From CAZFER01 sp964517495 (GTDB taxonomy: Bacteria > Hinthialibacterota > Hinthialibacteria > Hinthialibacterales > Hinthialibacteraceae): a DNA stretch of 24,766 nt. Where the stretch lies: contig CAZFER010000087.1 in NCBI GenBank assembly GCA_964517495.1, forward strand, positions 1 through 24,766, read 5' to 3'. Positions 1 to 7,240 of the stretch are shown here, one piece after another (position 1 is the stretch's first letter; each line of letters opens with the position of its first letter). A program made the translations under genes and the position numbers. The notes below the pieces were generated by a model. That model was not told the DNA's origin and made no database searches. It was given only the letters and a program-made list of their open reading frames with translations.

Positions 1-308
1 CCTTCCAGGCATTGTCATAATTTGTCGATATCGATGCTTTTATTTCCATGCTGGTTTTAAATCTAGAAAATAATGGTAATGAATACAGTATATATCTTAA
101 TCGAATGATTTACCATAATCCATCTCAAGTAACCATTAAAGTCCAGCGAATTGCTGCGCTATTGCTGGACCCTTGAGCAAGGATGGGGAGTGATTTGAAT
201 CCATGTGCCGTGACACAACCAGCGGGGAGGGCAACACGTAGAACCAAAGCCACGATGTGGCATTGGCTGCTTCCGTCTCCCTCGGTTTTTAAATTAATAT
301 TATACAGT
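1..308. other. Intergenic region with one hairpin, no gene seen
   Basis: No convincing coding frame was seen here. At 141-170 an inverted repeat pairs GTCCAGC-g-AAT with ATTGCTGGAC (one bulged base, 9-nt loop). It lies downstream of the stop codon of the minus-strand gene ending at 309, about 140 bp away, and has no adjacent T-run, so it is not a clear terminator for that gene. A smaller GCCAC-gat-GTGGC hairpin lies near 250. The window edge prevents saying which gene lies beyond. Confidence 0.5.
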
Positions 309-2306
309 CTATTTTTGGGCGAGAAAACTCACCGTATCACCAACCTGAAGGATATCGGTAAAGCGATAAAGCCATTCGGGATAAAATTGATGCAGCCAGC
401 GGTTGGGATGCAGGAAAGGTGTCGGGGCTTCCATTGTTTGGCGAAATGAGATTATCGTCAAATCACAATATTCCAACAAATGCTGTAGTGTCTTACGGCT
501 GAAAAAATGCAGATGCTCTTTCGATTCCAGCCAGGCATTTCCGACAAAGCGGTGGGGCAGACTATCGGCACAAGGTGTTTTTATAAATAGCACACCACCC
601 GGCGCCAGCAATTGTTTGCATTGTTGAAGCAATATTTTGGGATCAACCACATGTTCAATCACATCAATCAATGTAATGAGGTGATAAGTATTATCTTCAT
701 TTATTGAGTCAATCGTTCCCATTTGAAGGTTCAATCCTTTTTGCCTTCCAAATTCAATCGCCTCCTCATCCAAATCAATCCCCTCCGCCTGCCAACCGCA
801 TAGTTGGAAGAGTTTAACCGCTTTCCCCGCCGAACATCCGATATCCAAATAACGCTTGGATTGCGGCAAGCTGGAATTAAACGCCGCCCAATCAAAAGCA
901 TCACCCCATTGGGTAATCTCCTGATAAAGCGGCAACCGATGGCAATCCTCAGCCTTTGCCTGATCCAACGCTTGAAGGGCTTCTTTATATTGCTGAGCCA
1001 GGGTATGCCCTTGCCGGTTTTCGCTGGAATAAAGGGATCGAATCGCATCCGCTGAAGGCATGGGGGCAACCGAAATCATACTGCATTTCGGGCAGCGCAC
1101 CCGTATCCAGCCTGTGCTGCCATCCTGCCAGAGTGGACGCCGGTTCCGTTCATTTCCGCATAAAAAACATTTGTCAAATCCAGTTGTTATAACCTTATTC
1201 AACGAAGGATTTTTTTCATTTACATGCATCTTATTCAAAATGGTTTGCCCATCGATACTCTTAAGCGGCTGATTCTGTTTGGCTGCTTCTGCCACACCAT
1301 GAATAAATGCTGCCAAAGGATAAACGTCAAGATCGCGTGAAATGGAAACAACCAATTGGCTCGCTTGCTCATATTGATTATGCTTCAAAGAAAGCAATGC
1401 CCGATTGATTAACGCATAGGGTTGATGTTTCGTTTTCTCCAGTGATTGATAAATCTCATCCGCTTGATTATATTGCTCCAGATTAGCCAGACAGGCCGCT
1501 TTAATACGCTGGATTGTGGTTGTATTTTCAATCTTGAATTGTTCAATCTGATATAAGCAATCAGTCCAGCGTCCCATATCATAAAGCGTCAGGATCAACC
1601 CATACTGTGCATCATGAAAGTGAGGAGTCATGCGTAAAGCATGTTTATACCAGCTCTTCTCCTGATCAAAATTGGGTTGATACACGTCGCGCGTCATTCG
1701 AATGAGCTTTCCCAGTTGAACGGGCCATAATGGTTCTTTTGGATCTGCATGACAGGCTGCTTCTAACATCAGTCGCAACACATGAAAACGCTGCTTGTTT
1801 TTTAATCGCCGAACGAGAGCAAAAATGGTTTTTGATCGTACGAGAGAGGGAAGGATCAAAAATGAATGATAAAGCAATCGAATCCAGCGAACATCACACA
1901 TGGCGCGTTGATCGCCCACATATTTACCCAACTTGACAGCAAAAGAAAAATACCCCGCCTGACGCGCACAAAGCAGTATCTCTTTAAGCCGTTCACAGCT
2001 TACAGTTTCACGGCGCAGGATACGATTGGCCAATTCACACGCTTCTTCCAAACGGCCTGCAGCGCGATAAGCTAAAAAGATCATCCATTGATGTTCACTG
2101 GCGGCGGCAGGATGCTCTTTTATGGGTTCAAGAACGGAGACAGCTTCATCCAATCGGTTTTGGATGGATAACAGATTGGCCAAATGATAGCGTGGAGCGA
2201 TATCATCGGTGCAATCATCAATAGCCTGACGCAGCAGGCGTTCCGCCTTGGAATAATCCTTGGCGTGAAACGCCTGCGTTGCATCTTGTATTAATTCGTC
2301 TTTCAT
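309..2306 (-). CDS. TPR-repeat protein with zinc ribbon and SAM-dependent methyltransferase domain
   Basis: This 665-residue cytoplasmic protein has three parts. Residues 1 to about 345 are helical TPR-like repeats (for example around 15-60 and 270-320). Residues 380-408 form a zinc ribbon with two CxxC pairs (C380/C383 and C405/C408). From about 485 there is a class I methyltransferase of the Methyltransf_23 type, with motif I DIGCSAG at 488-494, an acidic residue after strand 2 (D511), DVIEHV at 548-553 and a late EHLHFFS at 597-603. Zinc-ribbon methyltransferases of this kind usually act on sugars or other small molecules in glycan or natural-product pathways, and the TPR part suggests docking to a partner. 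The start lies 3 bp after the stop of the upstream aldo/keto reductase gene, so the two are probably co-transcribed and translationally coupled. No strong Shine-Dalgarno is visible. The substrate is unknown; a role in flagellin or surface-glycan modification would be inference from location only. Confidence 0.85.
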   Translation of the reverse strand: MKDELIQDATQAFHAKDYSKAERLLRQAIDDCTDDIAPRYHLANLLSIQNRLDEAVSVLEPIKEHPAAASEHQWMIFLAYRAAGRLEEACELANRILRRETVSCERLKEILLCARQAGYFSFAVKLGKYVGDQRAMCDVRWIRLLYHSFLILPSLVRSKTIFALVRRLKNKQRFHVLRLMLEAACHADPKEPLWPVQLGKLIRMTRDVYQPNFDQEKSWYKHALRMTPHFHDAQYGLILTLYDMGRWTDCLYQIEQFKIENTTTIQRIKAACLANLEQYNQADEIYQSLEKTKHQPYALINRALLSLKHNQYEQASQLVVSISRDLDVYPLAAFIHGVAEAAKQNQPLKSIDGQTILNKMHVNEKNPSLNKVITTGFDKCFLCGNERNRRPLWQDGSTGWIRVRCPKCSMISVAPMPSADAIRSLYSSENRQGHTLAQQYKEALQALDQAKAEDCHRLPLYQEITQWGDAFDWAAFNSSLPQSKRYLDIGCSAGKAVKLFQLCGWQAEGIDLDEEAIEFGRQKGLNLQMGTIDSINEDNTYHLITLIDVIEHVVDPKILLQQCKQLLAPGGVLFIKTPCADSLPHRFVGNAWLESKEHLHFFSRKTLQHLLEYCDLTIISFRQTMEAPTPFLHPNRWLHQFYPEWLYRFTDILQVGDTVSFLAQK

Positions 2307-2309
2307 GGA

Positions 2310-3290
2310 TCAGGTTATATTGGGAGCGTGTTGATCAATACTCCTGTTGATGGCGGTGATATCCTCTTCCGAAAGTTCAATTTGTCCAGCCCGTGCATTT
2401 TCCTGGGCTTGCTGTATATTACGTGCTCCCACCAATGCAAAGGTAATCCCTGGCTGGGCTATAGTCCAGGCAATCACCAATTGAGCCAGCGTTACGTTAT
2501 AGCGTTCGGCAATCGGTTTTAGTTCCTCAAGCATGGCCGCGGTTTTTTCGAGGTTGTCTTTGGCAAAACGTGGATTGTTTTGCCTTAAGTCATCGCCTTT
2601 GAATTCCCGATCTGGTCCTATCTTTCCCGTCAACAGTCCCAAGGCCAAGGGAGAATAGGCGAGAATGGAAATCGTATATTCCCTGCAAAACGGAAGCACT
2701 TCGAGTTCAAGGCCGCGGTCCAGCATGCTGTATTTTTCCTGCGCACTATCCACCTGACCGATCGCCATATATTCCTTCACATGATCCACATTGACATTAC
2801 TAACTCCAATCGCTCGAATTTTGCCCTCTTTTTTGAGATCCAGCAACGTGGACATGGTTTCTTCAATCGGGGTGGTGGCGTCCTGCCAATGGGTTTGGTA
2901 AAGGTCAATATAATCGGTTTGAAGGCGTTTCAAACTCTCCTCAACTTCATGTCGAATGGAATCCGCGCCCAAATAACGATATACAGCTTTGCCATGTTGG
3001 TCAAAGAAATGGGTTCCTTTTTGGGTATGCCATTCCAACCCGCATTTGGTGGCCAGGACCACCTTGTCACGCCGATCCGCAATGGCTTTCCCCACGATTT
3101 CTTCTGACAAACCGAGGCCGTAGGCCGGTGCCGTATCCACCAGCGTAATTCCTTCATCGAGCGAAGCATGGATGGCATCCACCGCATCTTTTTCATCGGT
3201 GCCGCCCCACATCCATCCGCCTATGGCCCAGGTTCCTAGCCCCACGGCTGAGGAAGTAATTCCCGATCGTCCAATTGCTCGTTCTATCAT
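2310..3290 (-). CDS. Aldo/keto reductase
   Basis: This 326-residue NADPH-type aldo/keto reductase is a TIM barrel of normal family length. The catalytic tetrad is complete: D52 and Y57 in VDTAPAYG, K82 in ATKCG, and H134 in YQTHWQD. The sequence resembles the YghZ/IolS-like branch (opening RSGITSSAVGLGTWAIGG; late LVGARNIQQAQENA cofactor-binding loop). It reduces carbonyl groups of sugars or aldehydes, but the substrate cannot be assigned. The start is well supported: AGGAGG at 3298-3303 stands 7 bases before the ATG. A possible promoter precedes it at 3313-3342. It is the first gene of a two-gene unit with the TPR-methyltransferase. Confidence 0.93.
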   Translation of the reverse strand: MIERAIGRSGITSSAVGLGTWAIGGWMWGGTDEKDAVDAIHASLDEGITLVDTAPAYGLGLSEEIVGKAIADRRDKVVLATKCGLEWHTQKGTHFFDQHGKAVYRYLGADSIRHEVEESLKRLQTDYIDLYQTHWQDATTPIEETMSTLLDLKKEGKIRAIGVSNVNVDHVKEYMAIGQVDSAQEKYSMLDRGLELEVLPFCREYTISILAYSPLALGLLTGKIGPDREFKGDDLRQNNPRFAKDNLEKTAAMLEELKPIAERYNVTLAQLVIAWTIAQPGITFALVGARNIQQAQENARAGQIELSEEDITAINRSIDQHAPNIT

Positions 3291-3312
3291 AATAAAACCT
3301 CCTATGAATCAA

Positions 3313-3342
3313 ATTATAAAATTTACTAAAAATATCTTTTAA
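3313..3342 (-). promoter_or_regulatory. Possible sigma-70 promoter for the aldo/keto reductase
   Basis: Read on the minus strand, TTAAAA (3342-3337) is followed after 18 bases by a perfect TATAAT (3318-3313). Transcription would begin near 3306, just before the AGGAGG at 3298-3303. The -10 is exact but the -35 is weak and the region is AT-rich, so a chance match is possible. Confidence 0.35.
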
Positions 3343-3509
3343 CCAAGTAATATGCTTCACTTTCTTGAAAATACCACTATAAAGGATACCTTCATTTCTT
3401 CATCCTCCCAAACGGTAGGCTAAGTCTCAATGAATTTTTTTTATCCATTCGTGGATATATGCACCAAAACATAGGGTAAAATCAATATCATTAATTTTGA
3501 TGGAAGGTG

Positions 3510-3712
3510 AGGTTCTCTAGATTATCTCAAAACTGGGTTGACACATAGGCCAACCCCCAATGTCATTAGGTTAAGATCAAATTGGAGCCTTGCCTTCCCC
3601 TTTAACTTAATGACATTAGGTCAACCCCTACAATGCAAGGGCGAACCTGTGTGTTCGCCCTAGGGTGGGATATGATAAATCTCGGTATTGGTTTTGAGAA
3701 GCTCTCTCTTGA
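3510..3712. repeat. Modular palindromic repeat, copy 1 (fills the 3291-3726 gap)
   Basis: The 436-bp gap between flgN and the aldo/keto reductase gene holds no gene but a repeat built of nested palindromes. Parts in order: a tail TCTCAAAAC near 3526-3534; hairpin GGGTTGAC-acatag-GCCAACCC (3535-3556); long inverted arms at 3559-3574 and 3602-3617 that match at 15 of 16 positions; and hairpin GGGCGAAC-ctgtgt-GTTCGCCC (3639-3660). A second outward GTTTTGAGA lies at about 3691-3699, so the element may have inverted ends. Related copies lie at about 6090, 15778 and 21668. The hairpins sit just after flgN and could stall transcription, but no T-run follows. Confidence 0.8.
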
Positions 3713-3726
3713 TAAGGGGTATCAGA

Positions 3727-4218
3727 TCAAACGCGGACGTTTAATCCACCACGAACCGTCTGGTTTTGAAGACGGCTGCCGTTTTTGGAGTAGACACCGC
3801 TTTGCACTTGTTTGGCAGCTCGGCTGAACTCAGTTTGGAAGGTTTGGGCGGCCCGATCCAACATAATGGAGTTAGCCTGATTGATTTCCTGCAATTGAAG
3901 AAGGATACTTTTCAAACTGTTTCGTGCTTCGTTTAATTCGGCGCTTTGATCTTCGGGCAGAGCCTGAATGATTTCGCGCAGAGTGGAAGGTGATTTATCC
4001 AAATTCAATTCATTGGATAGTTCCTGAGTGATTTGCATGCGCTGGGTTTCAAGTGCGCGAGCTTCATCAACCAGGTCGGTAAGTTTTTCGGCATTCTTGA
4101 GCAATGTAGCGGCATCCCCCAAGGCGATAAAGCGTTGCTCATCCCGCTTGGTGTTCAACATTTTTTCGTGAATGCTTTGTTCTTTATGCAGGGTTTGGAT
4201 AAGTTTATTTAGTTTCAT
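3727..4218 (-). CDS. flgN: FlgN-family flagellar export chaperone
   Basis: This 163-residue, almost wholly helical cytoplasmic protein is the size of FlgN, the chaperone for the hook-filament junction proteins FlgK and FlgL. It has a long amphipathic coiled-coil-like body from 1 to about 135. Its C-terminal tail (NGSRLQNQTVRGGLNVRV) is of the kind often seen in this family. FlgN sequences diverge strongly, so the call rests on length, helical pattern, tail and position as last gene of a flg operon, 6 bp after flgJ. An AAGG about 9 bases before the ATG, inside the end of flgJ, can serve as Shine-Dalgarno. The usual partners flgK and flgL do not follow; repeat DNA does. Confidence 0.75.
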   Translation of the reverse strand: MKLNKLIQTLHKEQSIHEKMLNTKRDEQRFIALGDAATLLKNAEKLTDLVDEARALETQRMQITQELSNELNLDKSPSTLREIIQALPEDQSAELNEARNSLKSILLQLQEINQANSIMLDRAAQTFQTEFSRAAKQVQSGVYSKNGSRLQNQTVRGGLNVRV

Positions 4219-4224
4219 GATCTA

Positions 4225-4791
4225 TTACCTTGGTTTGGATTGAATTTTGTCAGTCGATATGCCGGGGTGATCGCTTAATGGGATAAAAGTTCGTTGTTTG
4301 GGTTGTAAATCCATCATTTCCGAACCAGTCGGCAGGGGTATGAAGGTATTGTTTTCAGGTTGCAAGGGAATAAATTCCGGGGTAGCCGATCCATCCTGCT
4401 TTTGGGCTAATGGCAGAAACGCCTCATCCGATTGCATGCCATTAGAGGCTTGGGCTTGCTGATTTCTCTGTTTCAATTCATCGACAATGATCTGGTCGAG
4501 TCCCAAATTATTGGATTCAGCCAACTGTTGGGCAAGATGGTCATCCGCAATATCCATGTACATTTTGGTGGCGTGCGATTGTTCGATGAAACCATTATCA
4601 GGGACGGTTTTACGCATTTCTTTAAGCACCTGGCGAAACAGCATCGATTCAAATTGATTGGCCAGTTCTTCCATCTGTTTTTCAGACATGGCCTCATTGC
4701 GTTTGAGGGCCATCATTCTGAGTGAATCGATTTGCCCATCCATTCGATTGGAAGCTGCCTGACTCATGTTTATGTCTGACATTGGATTCAT
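4225..4791 (-). CDS. flgJ: Rod-binding protein FlgJ (no muramidase domain), FIPL-repeat tail
   Basis: This 188-residue protein matches the N-terminal rod-binding domain of FlgJ at about residues 35-105 (NQFESMLFRQVLKEMRKTVP, then YMDIADDHLAQQLAESNNLG). FlgJ caps or scaffolds the growing rod in the periplasm. The C-terminal peptidoglycan hydrolase of enteric FlgJ is absent, as in many other phyla. In its place is a polar tail (about 110-188) carrying four copies of a short F-[IL]-P-L motif, at 125-128, 140-143, 150-153 and 169-172. GGAGGG lies about 10 bases before the ATG at 4791; a second in-frame ATG three codons later is also possible. The gene follows flgI by 16 bp. Confidence 0.88.
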   Translation of the reverse strand: MNPMSDINMSQAASNRMDGQIDSLRMMALKRNEAMSEKQMEELANQFESMLFRQVLKEMRKTVPDNGFIEQSHATKMYMDIADDHLAQQLAESNNLGLDQIIVDELKQRNQQAQASNGMQSDEAFLPLAQKQDGSATPEFIPLQPENNTFIPLPTGSEMMDLQPKQRTFIPLSDHPGISTDKIQSKPR

Positions 4792-4807
4792 ATTTACCCA
4801 TCCCTCC

Positions 4808-6055
4808 TTATATCATCACGATTTCCGCCTTGATGGCGCCTTCCGCTGCCATAGCTTGCAGAATGGCGATCAAATCACGTGGGGTGTATCCCAGTGCGTT
4901 AAGCTGAGCAACGACATCTGCAATCGTGGTACCTTGTATAAAGGCGATTTTGTCTTCCGTATCCGCGGTGGCCTGAGGCGTGATCGTGGTGGCCCCTTGT
5001 CCCAGCCCCAGTGGAGTGACTTGAGGAACGTTTTGAATGGTGATACGCAACGGTCCGTGGGCAATAACCACATTATGCACACGAATATCATTACCAGCTA
5101 CAATGGTTCCTGTGCGTTCATTGATAACAATTTTTGCCGGTTTGTCTGTTTCTACAAGCGCATCATCCACAAAGGCGATGGCATCCACAATGGAATTAAA
5201 CACCTTATCCCCGAGTACAATTTCATTATTAGGGGTAAGATCAAAATCCACTCGAACCGCCGCGGCATCTTCTGCCATGGCGATATTTGAATCCGTCATC
5301 GAGTTGATTTCGCGCTGCATGTTCGAAGCAGTCTTAAAATCGGGTTTATCCAAAAGCCAGCGAAGCGAACGGCCTTCCTGGATGATATCATGCATGACCG
5401 GATCACCTTCAACCATCACACCATTGGCGATACGGCCGGATACCGGGTGATTTTCCTGGACCGATGCATTTCCCCCACCACCACCTGTGGCGACTCGAAA
5501 ACCGCCAATTGATAAAGGGCCATAGGCAAGACCGTGAACGTTATCATCACCACCTAACAGCGGTGTGGGAATCAATGTTCCACCTTGCAAACTTTCAGCG
5601 CGTCCTATGCTGAAAACATGCGCGTCGATTTTGCTTCCCGGACGCACAAAGGGCGGCAGCACGGCCATGACAATAACCGCGGCAACGTTGTCGGGAACCA
5701 CTTCTGTCGAGATATCTTCCTGTTGTAAGACATTGATTCCCAAGCCTGCAACAAGATTATTCAATGATTGGGCGGTAAACCCACGGCGTCCATCACCCGT
5801 ACCCGCCAGCCCGGCAACCAAACCATAACCAATCAACACGTTCTCCTGCGCCCCTTCCAGGCTGGCGATGTCTTTCACCCGCGATACCACCGGCTGGCCT
5901 TGAGACCATTGGCCGGGGGGTGAAGCGGCGCCTGCTTGTTGTTGTGCCTGTTGCTGTGGAGGTTGTTGCTGGGCTTCAGCGGTTATGGGCAGCAACAGGC
6001 CAAGCAAAACAATGGGGATGATGAATTGTTGAATTATTGTGTTTATTTGTTTCAT
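4808..6055 (-). CDS. flgI: Flagellar P-ring protein FlgI
   Basis: FlgI polymerises in the periplasm into the P-ring bushing around the distal rod. The mature protein has the family opening RVKDIASLEGAQENVLIGYG, the GLAGTGDG turn, and the C-terminal GYTPRDLIAILQAMAAEGAI signature. The chosen ATG gives 415 residues with a good Sec signal peptide (hydrophobic core about 11-24, predicted cleavage after AEA at 28). The frame stays open upstream to a GTG at 6112, but that stretch overlaps repeat copy 2 (it shares AAAACTGGGTT with copy 1) and would bury the signal peptide, so it is rejected. Residues 29-55 form a Q/P-rich stretch between signal peptide and folded domain that is not typical of FlgI. 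The Shine-Dalgarno at 6055 is weak, and a 363-bp repeat-filled gap separates the gene from flgH. Confidence 0.95.
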   Translation of the reverse strand: MKQINTIIQQFIIPIVLLGLLLPITAEAQQQPPQQQAQQQAGAASPPGQWSQGQPVVSRVKDIASLEGAQENVLIGYGLVAGLAGTGDGRRGFTAQSLNNLVAGLGINVLQQEDISTEVVPDNVAAVIVMAVLPPFVRPGSKIDAHVFSIGRAESLQGGTLIPTPLLGGDDNVHGLAYGPLSIGGFRVATGGGGGNASVQENHPVSGRIANGVMVEGDPVMHDIIQEGRSLRWLLDKPDFKTASNMQREINSMTDSNIAMAEDAAAVRVDFDLTPNNEIVLGDKVFNSIVDAIAFVDDALVETDKPAKIVINERTGTIVAGNDIRVHNVVIAHGPLRITIQNVPQVTPLGLGQGATTITPQATADTEDKIAFIQGTTIADVVAQLNALGYTPRDLIAILQAMAAEGAIKAEIVMI

Positions 6056-6089
6056 GGTTTTTTTCTGCTCTACAGAAGCGATTGCCTTA

Positions 6090-6285
6090 AAACTGGGTTT
6101 ATGAATTTTCACCTTTTGTAGGGGCGAACCTGGGTGTTCGCCCTAATTTTGTGTTCTCTTAATTATGTGTTTGCCATTTCTAGACGCGGGGCGGCGGCTC
6201 GGCGGGAGCCTCGCCCTCCCTGATGGGAAGGCAATGGCTCGGAAGGAGTCTCACCCCAATGTCATAAACTTAATCCAATTCTCTT
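6090..6285. repeat. Modular palindromic repeat, copy 2 (inside the flagellar operon)
   Basis: This copy lies in the flgH-flgI gap. It has AAAACTGGGTT at about 6090-6099 as in copy 1, the hairpin GGGCGAAC-ctgggt-GTTCGCCC (6122-6143), a GGCTC-ggcgg-GAGCC hairpin near 6195, and one arm of the long inverted repeat (AATGTCATAAACTTAA, near 6259-6274). The second arm is missing or decayed. It is transcribed within the operon, so its hairpins would form in the flgH-flgI mRNA. Confidence 0.7.
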
Positions 6286-6292
6286 ATCCAAG

Positions 6293-6418
6293 TCCCCCTG
6301 TTGACGGGGGGATTTAAGGGGGGAATCATCCTCCCTGGTTTCGTTTATACTTGTGCCTTTATCTATCTTTCAACATTTCCCCAGCCCCTCCCAATCTTGT
6401 CAGGGGAATGCGGAGTAA
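6293..6418. repeat. G/C-tract repeat segment downstream of flgH
   Basis: TCCCCC at 6293-6298 can pair with GGGGGA ending at 6312 across a 7-base spacer, followed by a run of G at about 6318-6323. At about 6370-6405 a second C-rich then G-rich segment (CCCCAGCCCCTCCC, then AGGGGAATG) resembles the family seen at 7142-7178 and 11630-11822. No gene is present in this part of the flgH-flgI gap. Confidence 0.5.
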
Positions 6419-7036
6419 TTAGAACAAGAAATTCAAAAAGCGTTGGAAGATATTTGGGTTGTTGTATTTTGATATTGTTCCATCGCCCAGATAACTAATT
6501 TCGGCATCCGCAACCTTGTAAGAGAGAACGGTGTTGTTAATGATGTCTCTGGGCCGCACTTTGCCTGAAAGAATGATGGTTTTGTTTTCTTCTCCCACGC
6601 GAATGGTTTTACGTGCTTCAACAAGATAATTCCCCGCTGGATCAATGCGGACAATTGTGGCGGCGATGCGTGAATTGAATTGGTTTGAGCGGTCAACCTC
6701 AGACTCACCCGTAAATTGGTTGCTGCTTTGCCATTCCAATGCAGGTGCCTGAGCGGGATCACCAAACACTTTATCCATGAACCGGTTGTTGAAAATTGTT
6801 CCCAACAAACCGCTCATGTTGTGCTCACGTCCGCCTTCCGAATCAGCCGTGTCATTGGCACGATTATCTTCCTGCACGATGATGGTTAAAATTTCACCGA
6901 CCTTGGAGGCATTTGCATCGGTCAGTAAAAAGTTCATTTTTGACGAGGGTGACCATAACGATCGAGCACCGACAACAGATACGATTTGACTCACGAATAA
7001 AATAGATACGAGTAAAATAGTAATTTTCCTCATCAT
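6419..7036 (-). CDS. flgH: Flagellar L-ring protein FlgH
   Basis: FlgH forms the outer-membrane L-ring. The 205-residue product has the family core: RSLWSPSSKMNFLLTDANAS, KVGEILTIIVQEDNRANDTA, then the C-terminal block with VEARKTIRVGEENKTIILSG and VRPRDI, ending in FLNFLF. The start is set by AAGGAG at 7041-7046, 4 bases before ATG 7036 and 7 before the adjacent ATG 7033; either may be used. An open frame to 7219 runs through repeat DNA and is rejected. The N-terminus is a plain Sec signal peptide. The lipoprotein cysteine that FlgH usually carries is absent: no Cys occurs in the signal region. The gene is fourth in the operon and is flanked on both sides by repeat-filled gaps. Confidence 0.93.
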   Translation of the reverse strand: MMRKITILLVSILFVSQIVSVVGARSLWSPSSKMNFLLTDANASKVGEILTIIVQEDNRANDTADSEGGREHNMSGLLGTIFNNRFMDKVFGDPAQAPALEWQSSNQFTGESEVDRSNQFNSRIAATIVRIDPAGNYLVEARKTIRVGEENKTIILSGKVRPRDIINNTVLSYKVADAEISYLGDGTISKYNNPNIFQRFLNFLF

Positions 7037-7040
7037 AAAA

Positions 7041-7046
7041 CTCCTT
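7041..7046 (-). promoter_or_regulatory. Ribosome binding site deciding the flgH start
   Basis: AAGGAG on the minus strand, 4 and 7 bases upstream of two consecutive ATG codons (7036 and 7033). It excludes the longer open frame that begins at 7219. Confidence 0.75.
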
Positions 7047-7065
7047 ATTTTTTTATATGGGTAGG

Positions 7066-7200
7066 CAATCTGAATTCCATCCCTGCCAGCCGGTTGGGAA
7101 AGGGTGGAACATTGAGGGTGATGCATATATGCGTTTCTTGCGCCCCTCTTCTCCTCCCCCAACGCAAGGGGAAAGGAATGATATGATTGATATAGTTTTT
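7066..7200. repeat. G/C-tract repeat in the flgA-flgH gap
   Basis: The 204-bp gap between flgA and flgH holds a C-tract segment at 7142-7178 (CCCCTCTTCTCCTCCCCC, then AAGGGGAAAGG) that aligns with 11685-11716 (CCCCTCTGTCTCTCCCCC, then TTGGGGAAG). A 10-bp palindrome GCATATATGC lies at 7123-7132. The match to the 11.7-kb element identifies a second dispersed repeat family, separate from the GGGCGAAC hairpin family. Confidence 0.6.
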
Positions 7201-7240
7201 GGCTGATAGGTTGTTTCATTGGTTACACCTTTTTGCTTTT

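Noticed and set aside
6056..6112. Upstream GTG start for FlgI at 6112
   Set aside because: The extension is made of repeat copy 2 sequence and would place 19 residues before a clear signal peptide.
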